This document shows positions 27,899 through 36,668 of a stretch of DNA of 64,000 nucleotides, one piece after another (the stretch's first letter is position 1; each line of letters begins with the position of its first letter). Position numbers and translations under genes: made by a program. This stretch comes from Verrucomicrobiia bacterium (GTDB taxonomy: Bacteria; Verrucomicrobiota; Verrucomicrobiia; Limisphaerales; Pedosphaeraceae), in contig DATAUW010000001.1 of assembly GCA_036268055.1 (NCBI GenBank), positions 157,597-221,596 of the forward strand. The letters run 5' to 3'. The notes beneath the pieces were generated by a model that worked only from the letters and a program-made list of their open reading frames with translations, was not told the DNA's origin and made no database searches.

Positions 27899-30751
27899 TT
27901 GAGTAGTGAACACCAGCAGGTTCATATTTCCTTGTTGAAGCATCAACGCCCATCGCGGTCATTTCGTTTGTGTCCGATAATCATCGTGGCCATCGCGTGC
28001 GTCTTTGCGCTGAGCGCCCGCGCCGCGGACGATCCCGCCGGCATCGAATTTTTCGAAAATAAAATCCGCCCCATCCTCGTGGACGATTGTTACAAGTGCC
28101 ACAGTCAGCAGAGTGCGAAGGTCAAAGGCGGCCTGTTGCTCGACACTCGCGAAGGCGTGCTCAAAGGCGGCGATACCGGCCCTGCCATCAAGCCCGGTGA
28201 TCCCGATCAAAGTTTGCTCATCAAAGCCGTCCGCTATAGCGATCCCGATCTGGCGATGCCACCGAAAAATAAAAAACTCTCGCCGGAAAAAATCGCCGCG
28301 CTCGAAGCCTGGGTGAAAATGGGCGCACCCGATCCGCGCGCTGGCAGATCGCAAGCCGCTCTAATTTACGAAAAAGCCCGCACGCATTGGGCCTTTCAAC
28401 CGGTCCATGAACCCGCGATTCCTGAAACAAAAAATGCGCGCCTGGTAAAGACGCCCGTGGATAATTTTGTCCTCGCGCGGCTTGAAGCTGCGAATCTTCA
28501 TCCCTCGCCCGAGGCCGACAAACGCACTTTGATTCGCCGCGCGACTTTTGACCTGATCGGTTTGCCGCCGACGCCCGATGAAGTCACCGCGTTCGAGGCC
28601 GACCGGTCGCCCGAGGCTTTTGCCAAGGTCGTGGACCGCCTGCTCGCTTCACCGCGATACGGTGAGCGCTGGGGCCGCCACTGGCTCGACGTCGCGCGTT
28701 ATGCCGACACGAAGGGCTACGTTTTCGAGGAAGACCGGCACTATCCCTATTCCTATACCTATCGCGATTACGTCATCCGCGCCTTCAACGAAGACCTGCC
28801 TTACAACCAATTTCTCAAGGAACAAATCGCCGCCGACTTGATGACGAACACCGACAAACGTCCCCTCGCCGCGCTCGGCTATCTCACGCTGGGCCGGCGC
28901 TTCATCAATAACATCCATGACATCATTGACGACCGCATTGACGTTGTTTGCCGCGGCATGATGGGTTTGACGGTCGAATGTGCGCGTTGCCACGACCACA
29001 AATACGATCCCATCCCGACGCGCGATTACTATTCGCTCTACGGCATTTTCGACAGCTCGGAAGAACCCGCGCAAGAACAAGAGCCGCTGCTCGGCATGGA
29101 TGCGCCCGCCAAAGCCCACGCGGAATATTTGGCGGAGCGCAAGAAGCGCGAAGACGAGCGCGATAATTACCGGCACAAGCAGGAAGTCGCGATGTCCGAA
29201 CAACTGCGCCATGAGGCGGGCGATTATCTTTTCGTCGCGTATCAGGCACAATCGCTTAAGGACAACGGGCAAATAGATGACCTCGCTCGCAAAGCCAAGC
29301 TTGATCCCGAAGTGCTCCATCGCTGGCGGGATGGCCTCGCTCGCTGGCGTAAAAATTCGCAGCCAATCTTCGCGCCGTGGTTTGCTTTCGCCGCCTTGAA
29401 CGAAACCAATTTTTCCGCACAGGCTGGCAAAGTCACCGCCAAAATTTCCACGAACACCGATGGCTCGGTGAATCCCTTCGTTGCCAAAATATTCACGAAC
29501 GCTCCCGCCTCAATGAAAAATGTAGCCGAACAATATGGCAAATTGTTCGTCGAGATTGATGAGGAATGGACTCGCGTCTCTCACGAGACGAATGCGCCCG
29601 CTCACCTCACTGATCCGGCGCGCGAATCGCTCCGCCAAATATTATATGCCGCCGATGCGCCCGCGAATTTGCCTACGGGCGAGTTTGATCGCCTCTACGA
29701 TACACCCACCGGCCAAAAACTCCGCGCCTTGCAACGCAGCGTCGCGGAACTTGATGCCACCCACCCCGGCGCGCCGCCGCGTGCGATGGCTTTGCTGGAC
29801 CGGCCCAATCCGCATGACGTCCATATCTTTATTCGTGGCAACAGCGATAATCAAGGCGCCGATGCGCCTCGCGAATTTTTGGAAATTCTCTCCGGCCCAA
29901 ATCGCAAACCGTTTCGCCAGGGCAGCGGCCGCCTCGAATTGGCGGAAGCCATCGCCAGCCCGGACAATCCGCTCACCGCGCGCGTATTCGTCAACCGCGT
30001 TTGGCTCCATCATTTTGGAAGTGCGCTGGTGTCCACTCCGAGCGACTTCGGTCTGCGCTCCGACCCGCCAACGAATCCAGAACTGCTTGATTATCTCGCG
30101 GCGCGTTTCGTCGCGGACGGCTGGTCCATCAAAAAACTGCACCGTCTCATCATGCTCTCGTCCACCTATCAGCAATCGAGCGACAATAATCCGGTAAGCG
30201 AAAAAATTGATCCCGGCAACCAGCTCTACTGGCGCATGAATCGCCAGCGGCTGGAATTTGAGGCCATGCGCGATACTTTTCTCGACGTCTCCGGCAAGCT
30301 CGACCTGACGATGGGCGGCCATGCCGTGGACATCACCGATGCCGATTCCACGCGCCGCACAGTCTACGGTTTCGTGGATCGCCAGAATCTTCCCGACCTT
30401 TTTCGCGCGTTTGATTTTGCCAGCCCGGATGCCAGCAGCCCGCGCCGTTTTTACACGACGGTTCCGCAACAGGCCTTGTTCCTGATGAACAGCCCGTTCA
30501 TCATCGAGCAGGCGAAAAGCCTCGCCGCGCGTCCCGATCTTAAATCCATCACCAGCGAGCAACAACGCGTGCGCCGCCTCTACGAACTCGCCTTTCAACG
30601 CGAGCCGAACCGCGAAGAAGTTCAACTCGCAAAAGATTTTATTGATGAGCAGGCGAAGGATTCTTCCACACCCGCGTCAGCCAGGCTCGATGCCTGGCAA
30701 AAATATGCGCAGATCATCCTGCTCGCGAACGAATTGGTCTTCGTGGATTAA
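27899..30751 (+). CDS. PSD1 protein with planctomycete-type cytochrome c domain (DUF1549, DUF1553)
   Basis: Large exported protein of about 950 residues. A signal segment lies near residues 23-44 (PIIIVAIACVFALSARAADD). Next comes a cytochrome-c-like domain with DDCYKCHS and the late AMPPKNKKLS methionine ligand region. The DUF1549 region has RATFDLIGLPPTPDEV, YGERWGRHWLDVARYAD and CARCHDHKYDPI, a second CxxCH. The C-terminal DUF1553 domain has NPLTARVFVNRVW and STYQQSS. These are common in PVC bacteria and often paired with a DUF1501 gene, absent here. No ATG is available at the N terminus; a TTG at 27899 or a GTG or TTG shortly after must serve as start. Function is unproven; a redox or carbohydrate-related periplasmic role is likely. 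Confidence 0.9.
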   Translation: MSSEHQQVHISLLKHQRPSRSFRLCPIIIVAIACVFALSARAADDPAGIEFFENKIRPILVDDCYKCHSQQSAKVKGGLLLDTREGVLKGGDTGPAIKPGDPDQSLLIKAVRYSDPDLAMPPKNKKLSPEKIAALEAWVKMGAPDPRAGRSQAALIYEKARTHWAFQPVHEPAIPETKNARLVKTPVDNFVLARLEAANLHPSPEADKRTLIRRATFDLIGLPPTPDEVTAFEADRSPEAFAKVVDRLLASPRYGERWGRHWLDVARYADTKGYVFEEDRHYPYSYTYRDYVIRAFNEDLPYNQFLKEQIAADLMTNTDKRPLAALGYLTLGRRFINNIHDIIDDRIDVVCRGMMGLTVECARCHDHKYDPIPTRDYYSLYGIFDSSEEPAQEQEPLLGMDAPAKAHAEYLAERKKREDERDNYRHKQEVAMSEQLRHEAGDYLFVAYQAQSLKDNGQIDDLARKAKLDPEVLHRWRDGLARWRKNSQPIFAPWFAFAALNETNFSAQAGKVTAKISTNTDGSVNPFVAKIFTNAPASMKNVAEQYGKLFVEIDEEWTRVSHETNAPAHLTDPARESLRQILYAADAPANLPTGEFDRLYDTPTGQKLRALQRSVAELDATHPGAPPRAMALLDRPNPHDVHIFIRGNSDNQGADAPREFLEILSGPNRKPFRQGSGRLELAEAIASPDNPLTARVFVNRVWLHHFGSALVSTPSDFGLRSDPPTNPELLDYLAARFVADGWSIKKLHRLIMLSSTYQQSSDNNPVSEKIDPGNQLYWRMNRQRLEFEAMRDTFLDVSGKLDLTMGGHAVDITDADSTRRTVYGFVDRQNLPDLFRAFDFASPDASSPRRFYTTVPQQALFLMNSPFIIEQAKSLAARPDLKSITSEQQRVRRLYELAFQREPNREEVQLAKDFIDEQAKDSSTPASARLDAWQKYAQIILLANELVFVD

Positions 30752-30793
30752 ATCCGCCTTCGCCTCACGCTTGCGCTTGCATGCGCGGCGGGT

Positions 30794-31447
30794 TTGAATT
30801 ATCTCTTGGCCAACTTGAAAAAAACCGGCCGCCCAGAAATTCCGCGCAAGACGATTTACCGTCTCTCCATTTATCTGCGCTGCCTCGCGCGGCTCAAGGA
30901 CAACGGCATCCGCACCGTGTCGAGTGAGGCGCTCGCCAAGGTGGCCGGCGTGAAATCCACCCAGCTTCGCAAGGACCTCACTTACTTCGGCCAGTTCGGC
31001 ACGCGCGGGCTTGGCTACGATGTCGAGCAGTTGTCGCGGATGATTTCCGACGAGCTTGGAACCAAAGGATTGCAACCTGTGGTGCTCGTGGGCGTCGGCA
31101 ATCTCGGCCTCGCGCTTCTTTCCTATCGCGGTTTTGAAAAGGAAGGTTTTGAAATCGTGTCGGCCTTCGACATTGATCCCAAGCGCAAGCGTGACAAAAA
31201 AATCACCCAGGAAATTCTCGGCATGGATAAGATCGCCGACTTCATCCGCGAACATAATGTGCGCATGGCGATTCTCACCGTCGCCGCCGCCGCCGCGCAG
31301 GAAGTCGCAAACTCGCTCGTGCAATGCGGCATCACGGGGATCTTGAATTTCGCGCCGATTGTCCTGCACGTGCCCGAGGAAGTGATGGTCAACAATGTGA
31401 ATCTCGCCATCGAGTTGGAAAACCTGAGTTATTTCATTCAGGATTGA
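30794..31447 (+). CDS. rex: Redox-sensing transcriptional repressor Rex
   Basis: NADH/NAD+-sensing repressor of 217 residues. The winged-helix part is IPRKTIYRLSIYLRCLARL ... SSEALAKVAGVKSTQLRKDL ... FGTRGLGYDVEQL. The Rossmann part has VLVGVGNLGLALL and AFDIDPKRK, and the C-terminal swapped helix ends ELENLSYFIQD. It uses a TTG start 42 bases after the PSD1 gene. I did not find a clear Rex operator near it. Rex usually governs fermentation and respiratory genes. Confidence 0.94.
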   Translation: MNYLLANLKKTGRPEIPRKTIYRLSIYLRCLARLKDNGIRTVSSEALAKVAGVKSTQLRKDLTYFGQFGTRGLGYDVEQLSRMISDELGTKGLQPVVLVGVGNLGLALLSYRGFEKEGFEIVSAFDIDPKRKRDKKITQEILGMDKIADFIREHNVRMAILTVAAAAAQEVANSLVQCGITGILNFAPIVLHVPEEVMVNNVNLAIELENLSYFIQD

Positions 31448-31457
31448 CGAGGCTTGC

Positions 31458-32888
31458 ATGACGACTCTTATGCAGAGACGCATGACAGCAAAAATAAAGT
31501 GGGCACAAATTCTTCTGCTGGTAATTTCATGCACGGCTTTGCCTGCGCTCGCTGGAGAAATTAATTCACCGGAAAATGTCGCCACAAATTTGGCCGCGCA
31601 AGCGCTGACGAATTCTGCCGCGATGGAGATTATCACATCGTTAACCACCGAGATTGGCCCGCGATTGGACGGTTCGGAAGCCGAAAAGCGCGCCGCGGCA
31701 TGGGCGCAGCAGCACATGGAACAACTCGGCTTCGACAAGGTTTGGATCGAGACGTTTCCATTGGAACACGGCTGGGTGCGCGGAATTGAAAAAGCGGAAA
31801 TCACCAGTCCCTCGCCGCAGCCGTTGATTCTCACCGCGCTCGGCGGCGGCGTGGCGACGCCATCTGAAGGATTGGAAGCGGAAATCGCGTTGTTCAAAAC
31901 GTACGCTGAACTTCTCGCCGCGCCCGCCGGATCGCTCACCGGAAAAATTGCCGTGGTGACCCAGCGCATGGTTCGCACGAAGGACGGCGCGGGTTATTCC
32001 GCTGCCGGTAAAATTCGCACCGCTGGCCCGGTAGAAGCCGCGCGACGCGGCGCGGTTGGATATTTATTGCGCTCGCTCGGCACGGATGGCGTGCGGCGTC
32101 CGCACACCGGCGGAACGCATTATGTGGAGGGCGTGCCAAAAATTCCGGCGGCGGCCCTGTCCGCGACGGATGCCGAACAACTGGAACGCCTCACTGCCTT
32201 AGGCAAACCGGTGCGCGTGAAAATGACTTTGACGCCGCGCGACCTCGGCCCGGTCACCAGCCAGAATGTGATCGGCGAAATCAAGGGACGCGAGAAACCG
32301 GACGAAATAATTCTGCTCGGTGCGCATCTCGATTCCTGGGATTTGGGGACGGGCGCGATTGATGACGGCGCGGGGGTGGCGATTGTGCTGGCCACGGCAA
32401 AGTTGATTCACGATTTGCCGGAGCGCCCGCGTCGCACCATTCGCGTGGTGCTTTACGGCTCGGAAGAAACGGGACTTTTAGGCGGAAAAGCTTACGCAAA
32501 AATGCACGCCAGTGAGTTGACAAATGTGGTCATCGCGGCGGAACCGGATTTGGGTCAGGGACCGATTTACCAATTTCAAACCGGCGTGACCAATGCGGAC
32601 GAACCCAGCCTCAAACGCATCGCAGCCGCACTGACGCCGTTGGGAGTTTTACCCGGTGATAATTTATCGCACGGCGAGTCGGACATTGAACCGCTTTTTG
32701 AAGCGCACGTTCCCGTGGTCACCCTCGCGCTGGATGCCTCGGATTATTTTGATTATCACCACACGCCGGACGATACGCTCGACAAAATCAAGCCCGAGCG
32801 CATCAATCAAAGCACCGCCGCGTACGCGGTGTTCACGTATTTCGCGGCGGAACTGGACGGCGATTATCGCGCGCCGGCAAAGAAGTAA
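31458..32888 (+). CDS. Secreted M28-family zinc peptidase with PA insert
   Basis: Exported aminopeptidase-like protein of 476 residues. A signal peptide is seen at about 9-32 (ILLLVISCTALPALAGE). A PA-like domain (about 110-260) precedes the zinc core. The zinc ligands are recognisable in order: GAHLDSWDLGTGAIDDGAG (His and Asp), YGSEETGLLGG (Glu pair), IAAEPDLG (Asp), and DYFDYHHTPDDTLDKI (His). It is likely a periplasmic or outer-surface exopeptidase. It starts 10 bases after rex, so it may share its transcript, although a functional link is not obvious. Confidence 0.9.
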   Translation: MTTLMQRRMTAKIKWAQILLLVISCTALPALAGEINSPENVATNLAAQALTNSAAMEIITSLTTEIGPRLDGSEAEKRAAAWAQQHMEQLGFDKVWIETFPLEHGWVRGIEKAEITSPSPQPLILTALGGGVATPSEGLEAEIALFKTYAELLAAPAGSLTGKIAVVTQRMVRTKDGAGYSAAGKIRTAGPVEAARRGAVGYLLRSLGTDGVRRPHTGGTHYVEGVPKIPAAALSATDAEQLERLTALGKPVRVKMTLTPRDLGPVTSQNVIGEIKGREKPDEIILLGAHLDSWDLGTGAIDDGAGVAIVLATAKLIHDLPERPRRTIRVVLYGSEETGLLGGKAYAKMHASELTNVVIAAEPDLGQGPIYQFQTGVTNADEPSLKRIAAALTPLGVLPGDNLSHGESDIEPLFEAHVPVVTLALDASDYFDYHHTPDDTLDKIKPERINQSTAAYAVFTYFAAELDGDYRAPAKK

Positions 32889-32889
32889 A

Positions 32890-34719
32890 TTACTTCGCGG
32901 GCGCGGGCGTTTCACCAGCGGGCTTTGGAGCGGCAACTTTCACCTCAAGATGCAAATCGCGAAGTTGTTTCGGCTCCACGTGCGCGGGCGAATCGGTCAT
33001 GAGATCAGTGCCCTTCGCCGTTTTTGGAAACGCGATGACGTCGCGGATGCTCGGTGTGCCGCAAAGGATCGCGATCATGCGGTCGAAGCCAAGCGCGATG
33101 CCTCCATGTGGCGGCGCGCCGTAACGAAACGCTTCAAGCATGTAACCAAAACGCGCCTTCACCATGTCGGCGGGAATTTGCAGCACGTCTTCAAAAATGG
33201 TTTTCTGCACGTCGGGTTGATGAATACGAATCGAGCCGCCGCCCAATTCGGTGCCGTTGACCACAATATCATAATGCTGCCCGCGGACTTTTTTTGGATC
33301 CGTCTTGAGCAGCGGAATATCATCGGTGACCGCGGCGGTGAACGGATGATGGCTCGAATACCAGCGGTTCTGTTCCTTGTCGAAACTGAGCAGCGGAAAA
33401 TCCACCACCCACAGAAAATCGAAACGGTCGGCGGGAATGTTGAGCTTGCCCTGCCCTTTCAAAACCTCGGCGCAATACAAACGAATCTTGCCGAGAATTT
33501 CGCAGGCGTTGAGCCATTGATCGGCGGCGAACAAAATCAAATCGCCTTCCTCGATGCCCAGCTTCTGCGTCAGCGCGGCTTTTTCTGCGTCGTTGAAAAA
33601 CTTTACGATCGGCGATTTCCATTCGCCTTTCTCGACCTTGATGAACGCCAGGCCTTTCGCGCCGAAACTCTTCGCGTATTCAGTCATTGTCTCGATTTGT
33701 CCTTGCGTCGCGCCCGCGAGACCTTTCGCATTCAGCGCCTTCACCACGCCGCCATTGGCAATCGCGCCGCTGAAAACCTTGAATGAACTCGCGCGAAATT
33801 CCTCGGTGAAATCCACCAGTTCCATGCCGAAACGCGTGTCCGGCTTATCAATGCCAAAACGATTCAACGCTTCCGCGAACGTGAGGCGCTTGAACGGCGT
33901 CGGGATGTCCATGTTCAACGCGGTTTTCCAGACGCGCTTGAGCAAGCCCTCGATGAGCGCATAAATATCTTCGCGCTCGATGAACGACATCTCGATATCA
34001 ATTTGCGTGAACTCAAGCTGGCGGTCGGCGCGCTGGTCTTCGTCGCGATAGCAGCGCGCGAGTTGGAAATAACGCTCGACGCCCGCGACCATCAAAATCT
34101 GCTTGAACTGCTGCGGCGATTGCGGCAGCGCGTAAAATTTTCCCGGCTCACGGCGGCTGGGCACGAGAAATTCGCGCGCGCCTTCGGGCGTGGATTTGAA
34201 AAGCGTCGGCGTTTCGACTTCCAAAAAACCCTGCTCATCCATGAACACGCGCGCGGCGGTGGCGACCTTGCTGCGCAGGCGAAGATTGCACGCCATTTCG
34301 GGGCGGCGCAAATCGAGGTAACGATATTGCAGGCGCAATTCCTCATTCACCTTCGCGGCGACTTCAGGATCGTCCACCGGGAACGGCAGCACCTCGGCCA
34401 TGTTCAAGACTTCGAGAGCGGTGACGCCAATTTCAACTTCGCCGGTCGGGATTTTTGAATTGTTCGTGCCGGACGGACGATGGCGGACTTTGCCCGTGAC
34501 GCTCACAACACATTCGCTTCGCAACGCGGCCGCGCGGTCAAAAAGTTCCTTGGGCAAATCGGACGGATCAAAAACAGTTTGCGTGCGGCCCTCGCGGTCG
34601 CGGATGTCAATGAAGATGAGTCCGCCGAGGTCGCGGCGGGAATGTACCCAGCCGGAAAGCGTTACGGTTTGCCCGATGTGCGCGGGGCGAAGTTCGTTGC
34701 AATGATGCGTTCTTTTCAT
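32890..34719 (-). CDS. aspS: Aspartate-tRNA ligase
   Basis: Class II synthetase of 609 residues, of the bacterial type with the GAD insertion. The anticodon-binding OB domain opens with GQTVTLSGWVHSRRDLGGLIF in pieces. Motif 2 is RCYRDEDQRADRQLEFTQID and motif 3 is GIALGFDRMIAILC. LPQSPQQFKQILMVAG is diagnostic. A short Ala/Pro/Lys tail closes the protein. It lies tail to tail with the peptidase with 1 base between the genes. Whether it also charges tRNA-Asn cannot be told from the window; no gat genes are visible. Confidence 0.96.
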   Translation of the reverse strand: MKRTHHCNELRPAHIGQTVTLSGWVHSRRDLGGLIFIDIRDREGRTQTVFDPSDLPKELFDRAAALRSECVVSVTGKVRHRPSGTNNSKIPTGEVEIGVTALEVLNMAEVLPFPVDDPEVAAKVNEELRLQYRYLDLRRPEMACNLRLRSKVATAARVFMDEQGFLEVETPTLFKSTPEGAREFLVPSRREPGKFYALPQSPQQFKQILMVAGVERYFQLARCYRDEDQRADRQLEFTQIDIEMSFIEREDIYALIEGLLKRVWKTALNMDIPTPFKRLTFAEALNRFGIDKPDTRFGMELVDFTEEFRASSFKVFSGAIANGGVVKALNAKGLAGATQGQIETMTEYAKSFGAKGLAFIKVEKGEWKSPIVKFFNDAEKAALTQKLGIEEGDLILFAADQWLNACEILGKIRLYCAEVLKGQGKLNIPADRFDFLWVVDFPLLSFDKEQNRWYSSHHPFTAAVTDDIPLLKTDPKKVRGQHYDIVVNGTELGGGSIRIHQPDVQKTIFEDVLQIPADMVKARFGYMLEAFRYGAPPHGGIALGFDRMIAILCGTPSIRDVIAFPKTAKGTDLMTDSPAHVEPKQLRDLHLEVKVAAPKPAGETPAPAK

Positions 34720-34833
34720 GAATAACGAACGAGCAGTTTGGCCGAGAACCGGGGATTATTCAAAGAGAAATTTTGGGACGGAATTGAACCGCGGAGGCGC
34801 CGAGGCGCGGAGAAAGAAATTAAGCGGATCGCT

Positions 34834-36096
34834 TTATGGAAGCAACCCGACGCAATAAAGCTCGTGCGCGTCGCGCAGGTAGAGTTTGCCGTCGGCGTAA
34901 GCGGGGTTACACCAATTTTTGCTGCACACTTGCGCGATGGAGATTTCCTTGAAGGCCGTTGGATCGGCGGCAAATAAAACCAACTCGCCACCATCGGTCA
35001 GTGCGAGAATATTTTTGCCCATCACGATAAACGCCGCATGCGCTTGCCCCGCGGAAGTATTGATATAACCGGCATGCGACCAGGCTTGCTTGCCGGTTTT
35101 GCCGTCCACGCAAATGAAATTTTTTTCCGGCCCGAGACCGTAGAGATAATTCCCCACCGCCACCGGACTGGAAAAATTCATCGCGGAATCCTTGCTCTGC
35201 CACGACCGCGTCACGCCCCAGTCCGCGCCGGTGTGGCTGAGTTGAAAGCCCATCATCCCCAACTCTTGCGAGGCCACAAAAATATTTTCGCCGATGATCA
35301 CCGGCGTCGTGACGTGGCGCGAAAAACTGGTCTTGAGCGGCGGCGTGCGCCAAAGCAATTTGCCATCGCTCAAGGCGAGACCCAAAAGCGCGTCCGCGTT
35401 GAAATCCACCAGCTGGCGCGTCCCGTCAATCGTCACCACGACCGGCGCGGCGTACGACGCCTCATCGTTCTGCGATTTCCAAATCACTTTGCCGGTCGCC
35501 TTTTCGAAGCACACCACGCTCTCACCATTCGTGCCGCCGACAGGCGCGAACAGGCGGTCGCCGTCAATCGCGGGCGAGCCGTCGTTGCCGTGGCGCGTCG
35601 CGCCCTGCGCATTGCCGCGCTCGCCAAAAAATGCGGCGCTGAAATTCGTGGTGTAATTCACGCTCCACAATTCCTTCCCGTCGGAGATTTTCAGACAGCG
35701 CAATTCGCCGCGGCAGGATTGCGCGTAAACGCGGTCGCCGCCCGCCAGCGGCGTGCAGCGCGGCCCGGGAAGGCTTTGCGAATCCGAATGAACCTTGTCA
35801 ATGTCCGCCTGCCAGAGGGGTTTTCCGTCCACGGCTTGAACCGCGTGCAATGTCTCGCGATCACCTTGCGCATCCGAATAAAAAACTTTTCCCTCCGACA
35901 CTACCGGCGACGAAAGCCCAAAACCAATCTTAATATGCCAAATAATTTTCGGATCCGCCGGTAACGTCTCCGGCACCGCAACACCTTCCGGCACATGCCC
36001 CGTGCGCTCCGGCCCGCGCCATTGCGTCCAATCACCGGCGAAGCCACGGGAAACGAACAGCAAAACACCAAGCGTGGCCGCGCGTAAAGTTTTCAT
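34834..36096 (-). CDS. Secreted PQQ-like beta-propeller protein
   Basis: 420-residue exported protein with a signal peptide (residues 1-20, LRAATLGVLLFVSRGFA) and WTQWRGPERTG at the mature start, a common opening of these proteins. WD/PQQ-like blades recur, for example GDRETLHAVQAVDGKPLWQAD, GELRCLKISDGKELW, VVCFEKATGKVIWKS, ALSDGKLLWRT and ICVDGKTGKQAWSH, each ending in a Trp. This is an eight-bladed-type propeller of the BamB/PQQ group. No quinoprotein catalytic residues stand out, so it may be a scaffold or a binding protein. Confidence 0.85.
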   Translation of the reverse strand: MKTLRAATLGVLLFVSRGFAGDWTQWRGPERTGHVPEGVAVPETLPADPKIIWHIKIGFGLSSPVVSEGKVFYSDAQGDRETLHAVQAVDGKPLWQADIDKVHSDSQSLPGPRCTPLAGGDRVYAQSCRGELRCLKISDGKELWSVNYTTNFSAAFFGERGNAQGATRHGNDGSPAIDGDRLFAPVGGTNGESVVCFEKATGKVIWKSQNDEASYAAPVVVTIDGTRQLVDFNADALLGLALSDGKLLWRTPPLKTSFSRHVTTPVIIGENIFVASQELGMMGFQLSHTGADWGVTRSWQSKDSAMNFSSPVAVGNYLYGLGPEKNFICVDGKTGKQAWSHAGYINTSAGQAHAAFIVMGKNILALTDGGELVLFAADPTAFKEISIAQVCSKNWCNPAYADGKLYLRDAHELYCVGLLP

Positions 36097-36148
36097 AAGG
36101 AAATTCAGGCGGGAATTATTGGCGTGGTCAAGCCTGAAACGAAGTCAA

Positions 36149-36668
36149 TCAATTCCCGGCAGATCTTTTCTCCACCCACTCGCTGTCGGTCTGAGCCCAT
36201 CCAGAGAGAAACTGCAGGCGTGGAAACAAGGATAAAGGAAATTTTTTGGCGTGACTTCCGATATAGTCGTATAACTTGTCTTTCAGAGTCAGCTCTTCAT
36301 AAAGATAGTTGAGTCTCCATCGCATGGTGATTTTATCTGGCTGGACCACTATAAAAACTTTTCCTTCGCCGGGTTTCAAATGGCCGTATATCTCTGGATC
36401 GATCATTCCGGAAGTAACTGAAGGTGTCATAAACGCATTCCTTGGCGCCGAATCCGGCTGAGAACCCAGCATATAACCCGTTACGGAAGCCGGCCCACTG
36501 TTCGTCAACATCCACAACGCCCGGGGGTAGATGACGGTCTTCGCTCGGCCCATCAGCATAACCAATAAAAATGAGATTAACATGCTGCGATGAAGAACTG
36601 CCCCAAAAAAACAAGCTGCTGATAATTCCTGCTGAGATCAAAAGCAGCCATAGCCAGCGGTTACGCAT
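36149..36668 (-). pseudogene. Membrane-anchored protein with internal frameshift
   Basis: Two frames must be joined to give a sensible protein. The first begins with an ATG at 36668 (RNRWLWLLLISAGIISSLFF, a signal anchor, then HVNLIFIGYADGPS). The second continues from about 36540 as TVIYPRALWMLTNSGPASVT and runs to the stop at 36149. One extra base near 36535-36545 accounts for the shift. The joined layout of N-terminal anchor, short beta stretch and TNSGPASV is like small secreted proteins seen in this phylum. It overlaps the downstream end of the LarA-family gene by 8 bases. It may be a real pseudogene or a base-calling error. Confidence 0.55.
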
